DNA from: Streptomyces rapamycinicus NRRL 5491
GTDB taxonomy: Bacteria; Actinomycetota; Actinomycetes; Streptomycetales; Streptomycetaceae
Reading direction: 5' to 3'
Length of the DNA: 64,000 bases
NCBI RefSeq assembly: GCF_024298965.1
Contig: NZ_CP085193.1
Span: 4,526,001-4,590,000 of the forward strand
The position numbers and the translations under genes were made by a program. This document shows, piece by piece, positions 1-8,827 of this stretch (its first letter is position 1; each line of letters begins with the position of its first letter). Below the pieces are notes generated by a model. It did not search any database, was not told where the DNA came from, and worked only from the letters and a program-made list of their open reading frames with translations.

Positions 1-2
1 GG

Positions 3-1850
3 GCCGCCTTCGCCCTCTCCGGGCGGCTGTTCACCACGGAGCTGCCCACGGGCACCACCCGCGAGCTGCGCGTCCCCGGCCCGGTCGTGGATCCGCGCCC
101 CTCGCCCGACGGCCGCCACATCGCCTACGCGGCGGGCGGGGCGCTCCGGGTCACCGGCGCGGACGGCGCGGGGGACCGGGCGCTCGCCGAGCCGGAGGGG
201 GACTCCGTCACCTATGGCCTCGCGGAGTTCATCGCGGCCGAGGAGATGGACCGCTCACGCGGCTTCTGGTGGTCGCCGCGGAGCGACGCCCTGCTGGCCG
301 CCCGGGCCGACGAGTCCCCCGTACGGCGCTGGTGGATCGCCGACCCCGCCCACCCCGGCCGGGAACCCGCGGAGGTGGCCTATCCCGCCGCGGGCACCGC
401 CAACGCGGAGGTGCGGCTGGTTCTGCTCGGTCTGGACGGCTCCCGTACGGAGATCGAGTGGGACCGGGAGCGCTATCCGTACCTCGCACGGGTGCATTGG
501 TCGGCCTACGGTCCACCGCTGCTTCTGGTCCAGGCCAGGGACCAGCGCAGCCAGCTCTACCTGGCCGTGGACACCGACACCGGCCGGACCAGCACGGTCC
601 ACGTGGACGAGGACGCGGTTTGGCTGGATCTTTTCCCCGGGGTGCCGGCCTGGACCGAAGATGGACGACTCGTCCGGATCGCGGACGAAGGGGGCGCCCG
701 GGTCCTCATGGTCGGCGACCGCAAGCTGACCTCCAGCGCCCTCCAGGTGCGCGCGGTCCTCGACATCGGCACGGACGACGTGCTGTTCTCCGCCTCCTCC
801 GGGGCCGGTGCCCCACTCCCCGAGCAGCCCGGCGAGATCGCCGTCCACCGCGCCTGGTTCCGGGGCAGCGGCGACCAGGGCGGCTGGGAGCCGGTCGGCA
901 AGCGGCCCTTCCCGGCGGTCCACTCCGCCGTGCGCGGCGGTGAGGTGATCGCGCTGTCGTACACGGGTCTTGAGCGGCCCGGGGTGAGCGTGGAGCTCCT
1001 CCGGCCCGCCGACCACGGCGCGGCCGAGCGCATCGCCGAACTCGACGCGTACCCGGAGCGGCCCGTCATCACCGCCCGCCCCGAACTCGTCTTCGCGGGC
1101 AAGCGGGACATCCCGTGCGCCGTGCTGCTGCCCAGCGGCTATCAGGAGGGCGACGGGCCGCTGCCGGTCCTGATGGACCCCTACGGCGGCCCGCACGGCC
1201 AGCGCGTGGTCGCCTCGCACAACGCCCATCTCACCTCGCAGTGGTTCGCCGACCAGGGCTTCGCGGTGGTCGTCGCCGACGGCCGCGGCACCCCCGGCCG
1301 CTCCCCCGCCTGGGAGAAGGCGGTGCGCGACGACCTGGCCGCGGTCACGCTGGAGGACCAGGTCGAGGCGGTGACGGCGCTCGCCGGGCGCTATCCGCTG
1401 GACCTCGGCCGGGTGGCCATCCGCGGCTGGTCCTACGGCGGCTATCTGGCCGCGCTGGCGGTGCTGCGCCGCCCCGATGTCTTCCACGCGGGCGTGGTGG
1501 GCGCCCCGGTGACGGACTGGCGGCTGTACGACACCCACTACACCGAGCGGTATCTGGGCCTGCCGGACGAACAGCCCGAGGTCTACGCGGCCAACGCGCT
1601 GATGACCGACGAGGGGCTGTCCGGCGCGGCCGACACCGCACGGCCGATGATGATCATCCACGGGCTGGCGGACGACAACGTGGTGGCCGCGCACACCCTG
1701 CGGCTCTCCTCGGCGCTGCTGGCCGCGGGCCGTCCGCATGAGGTGCTGCCGCTGTCCGGGGTGACCCATATGACCCCGCAGGAGCAGGTCGCGGAGAATC
1801 TGCTCCTGCTCCAGGTGGACTTCCTCAAGCGGTCGCTCGCTCTGCGGTAG
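3..1850 (+). CDS. S9 family peptidase (dipeptidyl peptidase IV / prolyl oligopeptidase type), 5'-truncated by the window edge
   Basis: The frame is open from base 3, so the true start lies upstream and only the C-terminal ~615 residues are seen. The visible first half looks like a DPP4-type beta-propeller (segments such as YLARVHW and AVWLDLFPG). The last ~250 residues form an alpha/beta hydrolase with the nucleophile Ser in GWSYGGY, the acid Asp in HGLADDNV and the catalytic His in SGVTHMTP. The family removes N-terminal dipeptides or cleaves after proline. No signal peptide can be judged because the N-terminus is missing. The gene stops about 115 bases before the convergent membrane-protein gene. 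The family is secure; substrate specificity is not. Confidence 0.9.
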   Translation, partial: AAFALSGRLFTTELPTGTTRELRVPGPVVDPRPSPDGRHIAYAAGGALRVTGADGAGDRALAEPEGDSVTYGLAEFIAAEEMDRSRGFWWSPRSDALLAARADESPVRRWWIADPAHPGREPAEVAYPAAGTANAEVRLVLLGLDGSRTEIEWDRERYPYLARVHWSAYGPPLLLVQARDQRSQLYLAVDTDTGRTSTVHVDEDAVWLDLFPGVPAWTEDGRLVRIADEGGARVLMVGDRKLTSSALQVRAVLDIGTDDVLFSASSGAGAPLPEQPGEIAVHRAWFRGSGDQGGWEPVGKRPFPAVHSAVRGGEVIALSYTGLERPGVSVELLRPADHGAAERIAELDAYPERPVITARPELVFAGKRDIPCAVLLPSGYQEGDGPLPVLMDPYGGPHGQRVVASHNAHLTSQWFADQGFAVVVADGRGTPGRSPAWEKAVRDDLAAVTLEDQVEAVTALAGRYPLDLGRVAIRGWSYGGYLAALAVLRRPDVFHAGVVGAPVTDWRLYDTHYTERYLGLPDEQPEVYAANALMTDEGLSGAADTARPMMIIHGLADDNVVAAHTLRLSSALLAAGRPHEVLPLSGVTHMTPQEQVAENLLLLQVDFLKRSLALR

Positions 1851-1918
1851 CGCTCCGCTGGGGGTGCCCTGACCTGTGTGAGTGCCCTGATCCGCGGTCG
1901 ATCGGCCGCGGCGCCGTC

Positions 1919-1955
1919 GTGGCTTGTCGCGCAGTTCCCCGCGCCCCTTCGGGGC
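1919..1955. repeat. Short intergenic element ending in a GCCCC-TTC-GGGGC hairpin
   Basis: Between two convergent genes the sequence TTGTCGCGCAGTTCCCCGCG is followed by a GC hairpin (1943-1955). From general knowledge, this phrase recurs in intergenic regions of many Streptomyces genomes. Here it lies where a bidirectional terminator would be expected. Function is inferred from position and foldback only. Confidence 0.45.
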
Positions 1956-1965
1956 CCGGCCGCCG

Positions 1966-3219
1966 TCACCAGCCCGGTGGCGGTGCCGGGGGCGCGGACG
2001 GCGGCGGGGGCGCGGCGGGCGGGGTGCCGGGCGGCGGGGGCACCAGCGGCGGAGTGGCGGGCGGCGGCGGGGCGTAACCGCCGCCACCGTAGCCACCGCC
2101 GCCGTAGCCCCCACCGCCATAGCCACTGCCGTAACCGCCGCCGTAGCCCCCGGCCCCGGAGCCGTCCCCGTAGCCCCCGGGCCCCTGGGCGCCGTAACCC
2201 CCGGGCCCCTGGCCGTCGTAACCCCCGTCGTAGCCGCCATAGCCGCCGCCGTACGCCGGGGTGCCCCCGAGGCCCGCGGCGCTCTCGTCCACGCCCCGCC
2301 GCGCCAGCACGATCAGGGCGATCAGCCCCGCGATCGCCTCGAAGAAGCCGGTGAGCACGCTGAGCACGCCCACCGTCGGCAGATCGCTGAAGTGGTCCAC
2401 ATAGTCGAGCTTGATGTAGAGCGATGCCTCGCTGATCCCCGTGGCCGTGACCAGCGCCGCCGCCACCATCCCCAGCGGGCGCGCCAGCGGGGCGCGCGCG
2501 AGCGCGGCGGCCGCTCCGGCCAGACACAGCGCCACCGCCGCCCACGCGATCCAGGCACCGGGCGCCGAGAGCAGGGTGGGCAGCGTGTGCTTGCCGGTGA
2601 GCAGGTACTTGTAGATCTCCCAGCCGCGCTCCTGGGCCCAGTAGATCTGCCAGGCGGCGATGACGACCCCGATGGCGCCCAGGAACAGCGCGCCGACGAC
2701 CGCCGCACCGGGCGCGGGGCGGCCCGGCGGCCGGTCGGCGGGCGAGACCGGCTGTCCGGGCGGGGCGGCGAGGTCGGCGGGGCGGCGTGCGGCGGCCACG
2801 ACGGCCAGCAGCAGCCCCGCGAGCACCACCTGTGCCCAGGCGCTGGCATTCGCCCGGGTCTTCAGGTCGCCGGGGATGCCCTGGAGCCAGTCGGAGTTCA
2901 GGTTCCACAGGCTGGGCAGGCGCACCGCGACGGTCACCACCGCGACCGTGCCGAGCGCGCCCGCGGCGGCCGGTGAGCGCAGGGCGGTGATCCCGACGAC
3001 CGCGTAGACCAGCAGCAGCGCGAGGTCGAGCAGGGAGGAGCCGAAGATCCCGCCGGTGGCCCGGAACGGTAGCCCGGCCCAGGTCCACCACAGATGGTTC
3101 GCCTCATCGGCCTTGTCCAGGTCGTGGATGATCCATCCCAGCGAGATCAGCCCGAGAACCGCGCAGACGAGCGCCCCGAAGACGCGCGCTCCGCTGTTGA
3201 GTATCCGTCCCTGCCCCAT
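1966..3219 (-). CDS. Polytopic membrane protein with Gly/Tyr-rich and Pro-rich C-terminal tail
   Basis: A 417-residue protein of unknown function. The first ~315 residues contain about seven hydrophobic stretches (for example FGALVCAVLGLISLGWII near residue 14), typical of an integral membrane protein. From about residue 325 the chain becomes low-complexity: repeats of GGY/GGGY and QGPGGYG for ~60 residues, then a ~40-residue Pro/Ala run ending PPPGW. The tail is probably disordered and cytosolic. It is transcribed divergently from the peptide ABC operon at 3743, with 523 bases between the starts. I recognise no catalytic motif. Similar Gly/Tyr/Pro tails occur on other actinobacterial membrane proteins, but the family is not named here. 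Confidence 0.75.
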   Translation of the reverse strand: MGQGRILNSGARVFGALVCAVLGLISLGWIIHDLDKADEANHLWWTWAGLPFRATGGIFGSSLLDLALLLVYAVVGITALRSPAAAGALGTVAVVTVAVRLPSLWNLNSDWLQGIPGDLKTRANASAWAQVVLAGLLLAVVAAARRPADLAAPPGQPVSPADRPPGRPAPGAAVVGALFLGAIGVVIAAWQIYWAQERGWEIYKYLLTGKHTLPTLLSAPGAWIAWAAVALCLAGAAAALARAPLARPLGMVAAALVTATGISEASLYIKLDYVDHFSDLPTVGVLSVLTGFFEAIAGLIALIVLARRGVDESAAGLGGTPAYGGGYGGYDGGYDGQGPGGYGAQGPGGYGDGSGAGGYGGGYGSGYGGGGYGGGGYGGGGYAPPPPATPPLVPPPPGTPPAAPPPPSAPPAPPPGW

Positions 3220-3266
3220 AGCCGTAGGTCTCCCCCGCCTCGCACCCCGGGCAACCGTCGCGAGCC

Positions 3267-3306
3267 GAAGAAAAATACCGATCGTGGAAGAAAAATGCGG
3301 ATCGTG
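3267..3306. repeat. 20-base tandem direct repeat (two copies)
   Basis: Two adjacent copies of GAAGAAAAATNCNGATCGTG, differing at two positions, lie 48-87 bases upstream of the start at 3219. The A-rich core is conspicuous in this GC-rich sequence. Adjacent 20-base repeats at promoter distance are often paired binding sites, so this is a candidate operator for the membrane-protein gene. Confidence 0.6.
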
Positions 3307-3360
3307 ACCGTCCGGAGACCACCGGGAGACGCGGTCGGCCGAACCCCCCGAAGTGGTGCG

Positions 3361-3394
3361 ACCGGCCGGGGCGGTATTTCGCGCCCCGGCCGGT
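3361..3394. other. Perfect 12-base inverted repeat (ACCGGCCGGGGC / GCCCCGGCCGGT)
   Basis: The arms at 3361-3372 and 3383-3394 are exact reverse complements around a 10-base loop. There is no following T-run. It sits in the divergent promoter region and could be an RNA hairpin in one leader, or a terminator insulating the two directions. Only the structure is directly seen. Confidence 0.5.
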
Positions 3395-3742
3395 CCACGG
3401 CACCCGCACGGCCGTACGCAGTTCAGCCTGACGCGTCCGTATATCGGTGTTGCGACAGATGAGTTGCCTGTGTGTTAACGCGTTTCCTGCCCATAGTCCA
3501 CGCTTTGTCCCCCATGGGGGATCTCTGTCAAGCACGCCTGGACCTCGATCTGCCAAATCTTCGCTCAAGGTTCGAATGAGCGGCACATCCACCCTCCCCG
3601 GACCCTTGACTGTGCCGTTCCCCGATTGCGAAAGTCCGCTCAACCCGACACGCATGCACCACCCTGGCGAGCGGGCGGCGACATGACGCGCATAGACAAC
3701 GCGAGTTGACGGTGTGACACCAGTGCGGGGGGACGCTACGCG

Positions 3743-4750
3743 ATGACGAGTCCATCCCAGACCGGCGTGGTCGAGAAGACCGCACCGGGCGGCACGGAGG
3801 GCGAGGCGCCGGCCGGTCTGGCGCCCCGCCAGCTGATGTGGCGGCGGTTCAGACGCGACCGCACCGGTGTGATCTCCGCGTGCGTGGTGGTCTTCTTCTT
3901 CGCCGTCGCCGTGCTGGCGCCGGTGATCGCCTGGCTCTACGGCAAGGATCCGTACACCACCTACGGCCTTGACCGGCCCGAGCTGCTGGACCCCCTCACC
4001 GGCTATCCGATGAAGCCCAACGGCGGTATCGACGGCGAGTTCTGGTTCGGCGTCGAGCCCAAGCTGGGCCGCGATGTGCTGACCCAGCTCGTCTACGGCA
4101 TCCGCACCTCGCTGCTGATCGGGCTGGCCGCGACCGTGCTGTCCACGCTCACCGGCATCGTGATCGGCGTGGTGGCGGGCTATACGGGCGGCCGCACCGA
4201 CTACTTCCTCGGCCGCCTCATCGACCTGCTGCTGTCCTTTCCGCAGCAGCTGTTCTTCGTCGCCTTCATGCCGGTGGTCACCGCGCTGTTCGTCAGCCCG
4301 CAGAAGGAGACGCCCACCTATTTCCGGGTGACGGCCCTGGTGATGGTGTTGTGGCTGCTGGGCTGGATGCAGCTGGCCCGGCTGCTTCGCGGCCAGGTGC
4401 TCTCCCTGAGGGAGCGTGAGTTCGTCGAGGCGGCCAGGGTGACCGGTGCCTCGCCGTGGCGGATCGTCCGCAAGGAGCTGCTGCCCAACCTCGTCACGCC
4501 CATCCTGGTGCAGTCCACGCTGATGCTGCCGAACTTCGTGACGACGGAGGCGGCGCTGTCCTTCCTCGGCGTCGGCGTGGTGGAGCCGACCCCCGACTGG
4601 GGCCGGATGTTCGCCAAGGGCGCGAACTTCTACGAGGGCGACATCACCTACATGTTCTTCCCCGGCATCGCCATGGTGGTCTTCGTGGTCGCCTTCAACC
4701 TGCTCGGGGACTCGGTCCGGGACGCGATGGACCCGAAGACCACGCGGTGA
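3743..4750 (+). CDS. Peptide ABC transporter permease, DppC/OppC type (first gene of bldK-like operon)
   Basis: A 335-residue inner-membrane permease of the oligopeptide/dipeptide importer family (BPD_transp_1). A cytosolic N-terminal segment of ~45 residues precedes the first transmembrane helix (VISACVVVFFFAVAVLAPVI). The EAA-type loop that contacts the ATPases is visible around EFVEAARVTGASPWRIV, and the C-terminus GDSVRDAMDPKTTR is typical of DppC/OppC. It heads an operon whose order (permease, binding protein, permease, ATPase, ATPase) matches that known for bldKA-E, which imports a morphogenetic oligopeptide signal in Streptomyces. Other Streptomyces peptide importers share this order, so identity with BldK is a hypothesis. 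Confidence 0.9.
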   Translation: MTSPSQTGVVEKTAPGGTEGEAPAGLAPRQLMWRRFRRDRTGVISACVVVFFFAVAVLAPVIAWLYGKDPYTTYGLDRPELLDPLTGYPMKPNGGIDGEFWFGVEPKLGRDVLTQLVYGIRTSLLIGLAATVLSTLTGIVIGVVAGYTGGRTDYFLGRLIDLLLSFPQQLFFVAFMPVVTALFVSPQKETPTYFRVTALVMVLWLLGWMQLARLLRGQVLSLREREFVEAARVTGASPWRIVRKELLPNLVTPILVQSTLMLPNFVTTEAALSFLGVGVVEPTPDWGRMFAKGANFYEGDITYMFFPGIAMVVFVVAFNLLGDSVRDAMDPKTTR

Positions 4751-4822
4751 CCGGGGGGGGCCGGCGGGCCCAAGGCAGTGAACGGCAAGTCTTCCGTCCG
4801 ATGAGGCAGGTGCAGTGGCAAC

Positions 4823-6625
4823 GTGAACATCGAAGAACAGCCGAAGAGAAGCCGCAGAGCCCGTACCTACGCCGTCGCCCTGGCCGCGGGGGCCCTGGCG
4901 CTCGCGGGGTGCAGCAGCGGTGGCGGTGGCTCGGACCCCAAGGATTCGAACGAGCCCAAGATGGAGTCCCAGGACATCACCCTCGGCACCGCCGCCGACT
5001 CCACCGGACCGGCCAAGGACCTGCCGGGCGCCAAGAAGGGCGGCACCGTCTCGGTGCTGCAGCGGGACGCCTTCGAGCATCTGGACCCGGGGCAGATCTA
5101 TGTCAGCGACGAGCTGATCATGCAGACGCTCTACAACCGGACGCTGACGAACTACCAGTTCGACGACAAGACGGGCAAGGCCAAGCTGGTCGGCGACCTC
5201 GCCACCGACACCGGCAAGTCCTCCGACGGCGGCCGCACCTGGACGTACACCCTCAAGGACGGGCTGAAGTACGAGGACGGCTCGCCCATCACCTCCAAGG
5301 ACGTCCGGCACGCCGTGGAGCGGCTCTACGCACCGTTCGAGGCCGCCGGTCCGACCTATCTCCAGCAGTGGCTCTCCGGGGACGGCCAGAAGTACCGCAA
5401 GGCGCTTCCGGACGGCCCCTACAAGGGCAAGCACCTGCCCAAGTCGGTGCTGGACACCCCGGACGACAAGACCGTCGTCTTCCACTTCGACCAGCCGCGC
5501 GCCGAGGTGCCGTTCGCGGTCGCCATGCCCAACATCGGTGCGGTGCCGCCGGGCAAGGACACCAAGGAGAAGTACGACAAGGCCCCGCTGGCCTCCGGTC
5601 CGTACAAGATCCAGAACTTCAAGCCGGGCAAGGGCATCCAGTTCGTCAAGAACGACCAGTGGGACCCCAAGACCGACTCGATACGCCATCAGTACGTCGA
5701 CAAGTTCGACGTCTCCTTCGGCCACCAGTGGGTGGACTCCACCCGTCGGCTCCAGGCGAACAAGGGCGCCGACCGGAACGCGATGACGTTCACCAACGCG
5801 GTCGACCCGTCGCAGATCTCCACGGTCCTCAAGGACAAGGAGGCGATGTCCCGGTCGCTGACCGAAACGCAGCCCTATGTGGATGTCGTGTCGATCAACA
5901 CCAATCGGGTCAAGGACAAGAAGGTTCGCGAGGCGATCGCCTGGGCCTTCCCCAGCGGTCAGTACCTCCAGCAGTTCGGCGGTCCGAAGGCCGGTGAGAT
6001 CGGCGGCGGGCTGGTCGGGCCCACGCTCAAGGGATACGACCCCAAGTTCGACCCGTTCCAGAAGAAGAAGTACCCCGGCGGCAACGCCAAGAAGGCCAAG
6101 GAGCTGCTGAAGGAGGCGGGCAAGGAGAACTACGAGCTCGTCTACGCCTACGGCAACGGCGACACCCACCAGGACGCCTCGGTGGTCGTCGAGCAGGCCC
6201 TGGAGCGGGCCGGGTTCAAGGTGCAGAAGAAGGAGATCGACCAGTCGACCTATTACACCCAGATCGGAAAGGTCAAGAACAAGTTCGACCTGTACCGGTC
6301 CTCGTGGGGTGCCGACTGGCCGTCCGCCTCGACCGTGGTGCCGCCGGTGTACGGCGGCGAGAACGTCTACGACGACTCCGCGAACTACTCGCACCTCAAC
6401 GTCCCCTCGGTCAACGACGAGATCGGCAAGGTGACCAAGGTCAGCGATCTGAGCCGGGCCACCTCGGAGTGGATCAAGCTCAGCGAGAAGATCCTCACCG
6501 ATGACATCCCCGCCGTCCCGACCTTCTACAACCGGCTGTTCACCCTCTGGGGCTCGGGGCTGGGCGGAGTGAAGTTCAACACGGTCTACGGCGCCGTGGA
6601 CCCGACGGCCGTCTTCATCAAGTAG
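4823..6625 (+). CDS. Peptide-binding lipoprotein (SBP family 5), second gene of bldK-like operon
   Basis: A 600-residue extracellular solute-binding protein. A positively charged start (KRSRRARTYAVA) leads into a lipoprotein signal with lipobox LALAGC, giving a lipid-anchored Cys near residue 29, then a Gly/Ser linker. The mature part has family-5 hallmarks: KKGGTVSVLQRD, the helix SPITSKDVRHAVERL, and SGPYKIQNFKPGK. It would capture oligopeptides outside the membrane and deliver them to the two permeases. The GTG start is chosen because it directly precedes the signal peptide. It lies 72 bases after the first permease and 108 bases before the second; the latter gap contains a strong hairpin. 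About 60 residues longer than many DppA/OppA proteins, as is common for Streptomyces. Confidence 0.9.
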   Translation: MNIEEQPKRSRRARTYAVALAAGALALAGCSSGGGGSDPKDSNEPKMESQDITLGTAADSTGPAKDLPGAKKGGTVSVLQRDAFEHLDPGQIYVSDELIMQTLYNRTLTNYQFDDKTGKAKLVGDLATDTGKSSDGGRTWTYTLKDGLKYEDGSPITSKDVRHAVERLYAPFEAAGPTYLQQWLSGDGQKYRKALPDGPYKGKHLPKSVLDTPDDKTVVFHFDQPRAEVPFAVAMPNIGAVPPGKDTKEKYDKAPLASGPYKIQNFKPGKGIQFVKNDQWDPKTDSIRHQYVDKFDVSFGHQWVDSTRRLQANKGADRNAMTFTNAVDPSQISTVLKDKEAMSRSLTETQPYVDVVSINTNRVKDKKVREAIAWAFPSGQYLQQFGGPKAGEIGGGLVGPTLKGYDPKFDPFQKKKYPGGNAKKAKELLKEAGKENYELVYAYGNGDTHQDASVVVEQALERAGFKVQKKEIDQSTYYTQIGKVKNKFDLYRSSWGADWPSASTVVPPVYGGENVYDDSANYSHLNVPSVNDEIGKVTKVSDLSRATSEWIKLSEKILTDDIPAVPTFYNRLFTLWGSGLGGVKFNTVYGAVDPTAVFIK

Positions 6626-6646
6626 CCGCCTTCTTCAAGTAGCCGC
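6613..6646 (+). repeat. 17-base tandem duplication across the stop codon of the binding-protein gene
   Basis: CTTCATCAAGTAGCCGC (6613-6629) is followed at once by CTTCTTCAAGTAGCCGC (6630-6646), one mismatch. The first copy contains the functional TAG stop at 6623; the second gives a decoy stop outside the gene. It looks like a small slippage duplication. Confidence 0.8.
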
Positions 6647-6670
6647 GGCCGCACCCAGGCAGCGCAGAAA

Positions 6671-6702
6671 CCGGCCGCGTCCGCTCCGGCGGACGCGGCC
6701 GG
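6671..6702 (+). terminator. Intercistronic hairpin after the binding-protein gene
   Basis: Perfect 14-base arms (CCGGCCGCGTCCGC / GCGGACGCGGCCGG) around a 4-base loop, 45 bases after the binding-protein stop and 31 bases before the next permease. It may be a partial terminator or an mRNA 3' stabiliser that leaves more binding protein than permease. A comparable hairpin follows the binding-protein gene of the third operon (27950-27993). Confidence 0.65.
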
Positions 6703-6733
6703 GACCCGCCCCTAGCGGAAGATCACCGACGTC

Positions 6734-7711
6734 ATGTTGAGATTCCTCGCCCGCCGGTCCCTCGGCGCGATCGTGATCCTGATCCTGATCAGCGCGATCA
6801 CGTTCTTCCTCTTCTTCGCCCTGCCCGCCGAACCGGCCCGGCTCGCCTGCGGCAAGAACTGCGATCCCACCTCGCTCGCCATGATCAACAAGAATCTGGG
6901 CCTGGACCAGCCGGTGCCGGTCCAGTACTGGAAGTTCATGGTGGGGATCTTCGCGGGGCGGGACTTCGCCGTGGGGCACTGCGACGCGCCCTGCTTCGGC
7001 TACTCCTTCGTCAGCCAGGAGCCGGTCTGGAGCACCATCGTCGACCGCTTCCCGACCACCCTCTCGCTCGCCCTCGGCGGCGCCGCCGTCTTCCTGGTCT
7101 GCGGGATCGGCATCGGCATGATCGCGGCCTGGCGGCGCGGCACCTGGATCGACAAGTTCTTCAGCTCGCTGTCGCTGCTCGGCGCCTCGATGCAGATCTA
7201 CTTCGTCGGGGTGCTCGCCCTGGCCTGGTTCGTCAGCGGGCTGGGAATCATGGACCAGCCCGCCTACTACCCCTTCACCGAGAATCCGGCGAAGTGGTTC
7301 AGCGGGATGCTGCTGCCCTGGGTGGTGCTCTCGCTGATCTTCATGGCCAACTACAGCCGGATGACCCGCTCCCAGATGGTCGAGCAGTTGCAGGAGGACC
7401 ATGTCCGCACGGCGAGGGCCAAGGGGCTCTCCAGCCGTACGGTCTTCTTCCGCTACGCCTGGCGGGGCGCCATCGCCCCCATCATCACCATCTTCGGCAT
7501 CGACCTCGGATCGCTCCTCGGCGGGGCCATGGTCACCGAGTACACCTTCACCCTGCACGGCATCGGACGGCTGGCGGTGGAGTCCGTCCAGCTCACCGAT
7601 CTGCCGATGCTGATGGGCGTGATGCTGGTCAGCTCCGCGGCCATCGTGGTGTTCAACATCCTGGTCGACGCCGCCTACGCCTTCATCGACCCGCGCGTGC
7701 GCCTCGCCTGA
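6734..7711 (+). CDS. Peptide ABC transporter permease, DppB/OppB type
   Basis: A 325-residue integral membrane permease. It begins with the classic DppB-like first helix (MLRFLARRSLGAIVILILIS), followed by an extracellular loop that contains two Cys pairs (ACGKNC and HCDAPC). This is unusual for DppB and suggests a disulphide-bonded loop. Four to five further helices follow, and the EAA loop lies around EDHVRTARAKGLSSRTVFFRY. It pairs with the DppC-type permease at 3743 to form the channel. The ATG start fits the first helix. It is transcribed with the ATPase genes downstream (19-base gap). Confidence 0.9.
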   Translation: MLRFLARRSLGAIVILILISAITFFLFFALPAEPARLACGKNCDPTSLAMINKNLGLDQPVPVQYWKFMVGIFAGRDFAVGHCDAPCFGYSFVSQEPVWSTIVDRFPTTLSLALGGAAVFLVCGIGIGMIAAWRRGTWIDKFFSSLSLLGASMQIYFVGVLALAWFVSGLGIMDQPAYYPFTENPAKWFSGMLLPWVVLSLIFMANYSRMTRSQMVEQLQEDHVRTARAKGLSSRTVFFRYAWRGAIAPIITIFGIDLGSLLGGAMVTEYTFTLHGIGRLAVESVQLTDLPMLMGVMLVSSAAIVVFNILVDAAYAFIDPRVRLA

Positions 7712-7730
7712 CAGACCCGGAGCTGCCGAG

Positions 7731-8801
7731 ATGACCACACTCACCAAGCCCGACGACGGCACGACGCCGCCACCGGCTCCCGGCGACGGCGCCTTCCTGT
7801 CCGTACGCGACCTGTACGTCCGGTTCTCCACCGAGGACGGGATCGTCAAAGCCGTGGACGGCCTCTCCTTCGACCTCGAACGCGGCCGGACGCTCGGCAT
7901 CGTGGGCGAGTCCGGCTCCGGGAAGTCCGTCACCAACCTCACCGTGCTGGGCCTGCACGATCCGCGCACCACCGCCGTCAGCGGCGAGATCCTGCTGGAC
8001 GGGCAGGAGCTGACCGGGGCGCCCGAGCGCACCCTGGAGCGGCTGCGCGGCAACACCATGGCGATGATCTTCCAGGATCCGCTGACCGCCCTGTCGCCGT
8101 ACTACACGGTGGGCCGCCAGATAGCCGAGCCGTACCGCAAGCACACCGGCGCATCCAAGAGCGAGGCCCGCTCCCGGGCGATCCAGATGCTGGAGAAGGT
8201 CGGCATCCCCAACCCGCGGCTGCGGGTGGACGACTATCCGCACCAGTTCTCCGGCGGGATGCGGCAGCGCGCGATGATCGCGATGTCGCTGGTCTGCGAC
8301 CCCGATCTGCTGATCGCCGACGAGCCGACCACCGCGCTCGACGTCACCGTCCAGGCCCAGATCCTGGATCTGCTGAAGGACCTCCAGCAGGAGTTCGGCT
8401 CCGCGATCATCCTCATCACCCACGACCTGGGCGTGGTGGCCAACACCGCCGACGACCTGCTGGTGATGTACGCGGGCCGGGCCGTGGAGCGCGGTACGGT
8501 CCGCGAGGTGCTGCGGGCGCCCCAGCACCCGTACACCTGGGGGCTGCTGGGCTCCATGCCGCGGCTGACCTCCGCCGTGGACGAACCGCTGAGCCCCATA
8601 CCCGGCTCCCCGCCGAGCCTGCTCAGCCCCCCGCCGGGCTGCCCGTTCCACCCGCGGTGCCACTACACCGACCAGGTGGAGGGCGATCGCTGCGCCACCG
8701 AGCGGCCGTCGCTGCCGGACGGCCGCGGCGCCGCCTGCCATCTGGGCGCCGAGCGGAAACAGACCCTCTTCACCGAGCAGATCAAGCCCCGGCTGGGCTA
8801 G
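7731..8801 (+). CDS. Peptide ABC transporter ATP-binding protein, DppD/OppD type
   Basis: A 356-residue cytosolic ATPase. Walker A is GESGSGKS (near residue 62), the Q-loop is IFQDPLTAL, the signature is FSGGMRQR, Walker B is [12 protein letters not shown] and the H-loop is ITHDLG. The C-terminal oligopeptide-transporter extension carries [14 protein letters not shown] and the Cys motif CPFHPRCHY...C...C, which in DppD/OppD relatives can bind an iron-sulphur cluster. It works as a heterodimer with the next gene product to drive uptake. The gap to the next gene is 26 bases. Confidence 0.93.
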   Translation: MTTLTKPDDGTTPPPAPGDGAFLSVRDLYVRFSTEDGIVKAVDGLSFDLERGRTLGIVGESGSGKSVTNLTVLGLHDPRTTAVSGEILLDGQELTGAPERTLERLRGNTMAMIFQDPLTALSPYYTVGRQIAEPYRKHTGASKSEARSRAIQMLEKVGIPNPRLRVDDYPHQFSGGMRQRAMIAMSLVCDPDLLIADEPTTALDVTVQAQILDLLKDLQQEFGSAIILITHDLGVVANTADDLLVMYAGRAVERGTVREVLRAPQHPYTWGLLGSMPRLTSAVDEPLSPIPGSPPSLLSPPPGCPFHPRCHYTDQVEGDRCATERPSLPDGRGAACHLGAERKQTLFTEQIKPRLG

Positions 8802-8827
8802 GGACCAGGGCTTAGGAGCGCTGACGC

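Larger units (their letters stand above)
3220..3742. promoter_or_regulatory. Divergent intergenic region (membrane protein / peptide ABC operon)
   Basis: 523 bases without a credible gene, separating two divergent starts. It must hold the promoters of both genes, but I cannot place -10/-35 boxes with confidence. Two structures stand out and are listed separately: a 20-base tandem repeat close to the minus-strand gene, and a 12-base inverted repeat. The half nearer the ABC operon is less GC-rich than its surroundings, as expected for a promoter. A purine run (GGGGGGA) about 10 bases before the ATG at 3743 could serve as its ribosome site. Confidence 0.5.

Noticed and set aside
255..3091. Long minus-strand frames over the S9 peptidase and membrane protein
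   Set aside because: Arg/Pro/Gly-rich shadow translations without any domain; the peptidase motifs on the + strand are decisive.
3560..3600. tRNA-like phrase AAGGTTCGAATGAG
   Set aside because: Resembles a T-loop but no matching acceptor or anticodon stems surround it.
3104..6394. 1096-codon minus-strand open frame
   Set aside because: Antisense shadow of the permease and binding-protein genes; a consequence of GC-rich third codon positions.
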